Assembly (NCBI GenBank): GCA_028708195.1
Contig: JAQVZK010000017.1
Span: forward strand, 1-13,774
Reading direction: 5' to 3'
Length of the DNA stretch: 13,774 nt
Source of the DNA: Desulfovibrio sp.
GTDB taxonomy: Bacteria > Desulfobacterota > Desulfovibrionia > Desulfovibrionales > Desulfovibrionaceae
Part shown: positions 13,265 to 13,774 of the stretch, piece after piece
Position numbering within the stretch: position 1 is the first letter of the stretch
Layout: every line of letters begins with the position of its first letter
The notes under the pieces: model-generated
What the model was told of the DNA's origin: nothing
The model's database searches: none
The model's input: the letters and a program-made list of their open reading frames with translations, nothing else
Program-made: the position numbers and the translations under genes

Positions 13265-13774
13265 ATGAAAAGCGTTGACGAACTCATTGCAACTGCACGA
13301 AAGGCACAAGCGCAAATTGCCAATTACACACAAGAGCAAATTGACGAAATTTGCCTGGCTGTGGCCTGGGAAGTCTATAACGATCACAATGTGGACATTC
13401 TTGCCCGAATGGCAGTTGAAGAAACAGGTTACGGCAACTACGAAAGCAAGGTCACCAAGCACAAGCGCAAGGTTGGCGGTGTTATCCATGAAGTTTTGCA
13501 GGCGAAAACCGTCGGCTGCATTGAACGGGATGCCAAAACCGGCATATCAAAATACGCAAAACCTGTTGGTGTTATTTGTGGCATCCTCCCGGCCACCAAT
13601 CCCACGGCTACCTGCGGGGGTAAGGCTATTGGCATGCTGAAGGGGCGCAATGCCGTTATCTTCAAGCCCAGCACCAGAGCCACTCAATGCACCCGAGAAA
13701 CCATCAACATGATGCGCGCCGGCCTGCGGCGTGTGGGCGCCCCCGAAGATCTTATCCAGTATATCGAACTGCCG
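13265..13774 (+). CDS. Acylating-type aldehyde dehydrogenase, N-terminal part (truncated by window end)
   Basis: The first 170 codons of an aldehyde dehydrogenase superfamily protein, open to the last base. The start ATG follows AGGAGGG. The N-terminal helical part (VDELIATARKAQAQIANYTQ, AVEETGYGNYESKVTKHKRK) and GVICGILPATNPT, KGRNAVIFKPSTRAT and RRVGAPEDLIQYIE are typical of the CoA-acylating acetaldehyde dehydrogenases (EutE, AdhE N-domain) and of sulfoacetaldehyde dehydrogenase. The catalytic cysteine lies beyond the window, so substrate and exact family remain open. In Desulfovibrionaceae such enzymes convert acetaldehyde from ethanol, ethanolamine or isethionate metabolism to acetyl-CoA; that role is inference. 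A long, hairpin-containing leader and several palindromes upstream suggest tight control. Confidence 0.85.
   Translation, partial: MKSVDELIATARKAQAQIANYTQEQIDEICLAVAWEVYNDHNVDILARMAVEETGYGNYESKVTKHKRKVGGVIHEVLQAKTVGCIERDAKTGISKYAKPVGVICGILPATNPTATCGGKAIGMLKGRNAVIFKPSTRATQCTRETINMMRAGLRRVGAPEDLIQYIELP

Noticed and set aside
1..13774. CRISPR array or rRNA genes
   Set aside because: No regularly spaced direct repeats and no rRNA-like sequence found; the only tRNA-like sequence is the 18-base scar.

Overview
The window reads as a piece of a sulfate-reducing, Desulfovibrio-like anaerobe (Desulfovibrionaceae). This rests on a cooA-cooS-cooC carbon monoxide dehydrogenase locus with a CX2C-type CooS, a BioW-BioF route to biotin, c-di-GMP enzymes, a CI-like helix-turn-helix protein and an acylating-type aldehyde dehydrogenase. 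No database search was possible, so the genus is an inference from gene content.

Left end (1-706): visibly A+T-rich DNA carries the tail of an unidentified gene overlapping a JAMM/JAB metallopeptidase gene of the Cap3/BilC type (removal of ubiquitin-like tags, typical of anti-phage operons). It ends at an 18-base copy of a tRNA-Ser 3' end, followed 14 bases later by a strong terminator. This looks like the right-hand attachment scar (attR) of an element integrated in a tRNA-Ser gene, with most of its cargo to the left of the window. A degraded IS3-family remnant follows (772-1008).

CO locus (1077-5046, minus strand, order cooA, cooS, cooC): the CO-sensing CRP-family regulator CooA has its own sigma70-type promoter. 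The cooA-cooS gap holds a perfect CooA operator (TGTCA-N6-CGACA) just upstream of a -10 box, so CooA should switch on cooS (Ni-Fe CO dehydrogenase) and cooC (nickel-insertion ATPase) when CO is present. A 15-bp hairpin lies between cooS and cooC. There is no cooF.

Middle (4887-6644): about 1.4 kb without convincing genes. It is A+T-rich from about 5150 to 6000, then contains a GC-rich, strongly self-complementary stretch (6020-6126) ahead of a small CI-repressor-like DNA-binding protein gene.

c-di-GMP pair (6755-10411): a membrane GGDEF-EAL protein with a ruined GGDEF and an intact EAL site (predicted phosphodiesterase) is divergent from a GGEEF diguanylate cyclase with an I-site. The two predicted opposing activities share a 0.5-kb intergenic region.

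Biotin pair (10437-12295, minus strand): bioW and bioF, two bases apart, convert pimelate to pimeloyl-CoA and then to 8-amino-7-oxononanoate.

Right end (12296-13774): nearly 1 kb of intergenic DNA with two strong terminator hairpins, a promoter containing a palindromic operator in its spacer, and a leader hairpin. It is followed by the first 170 codons of an acylating-type aldehyde dehydrogenase that runs off the window.
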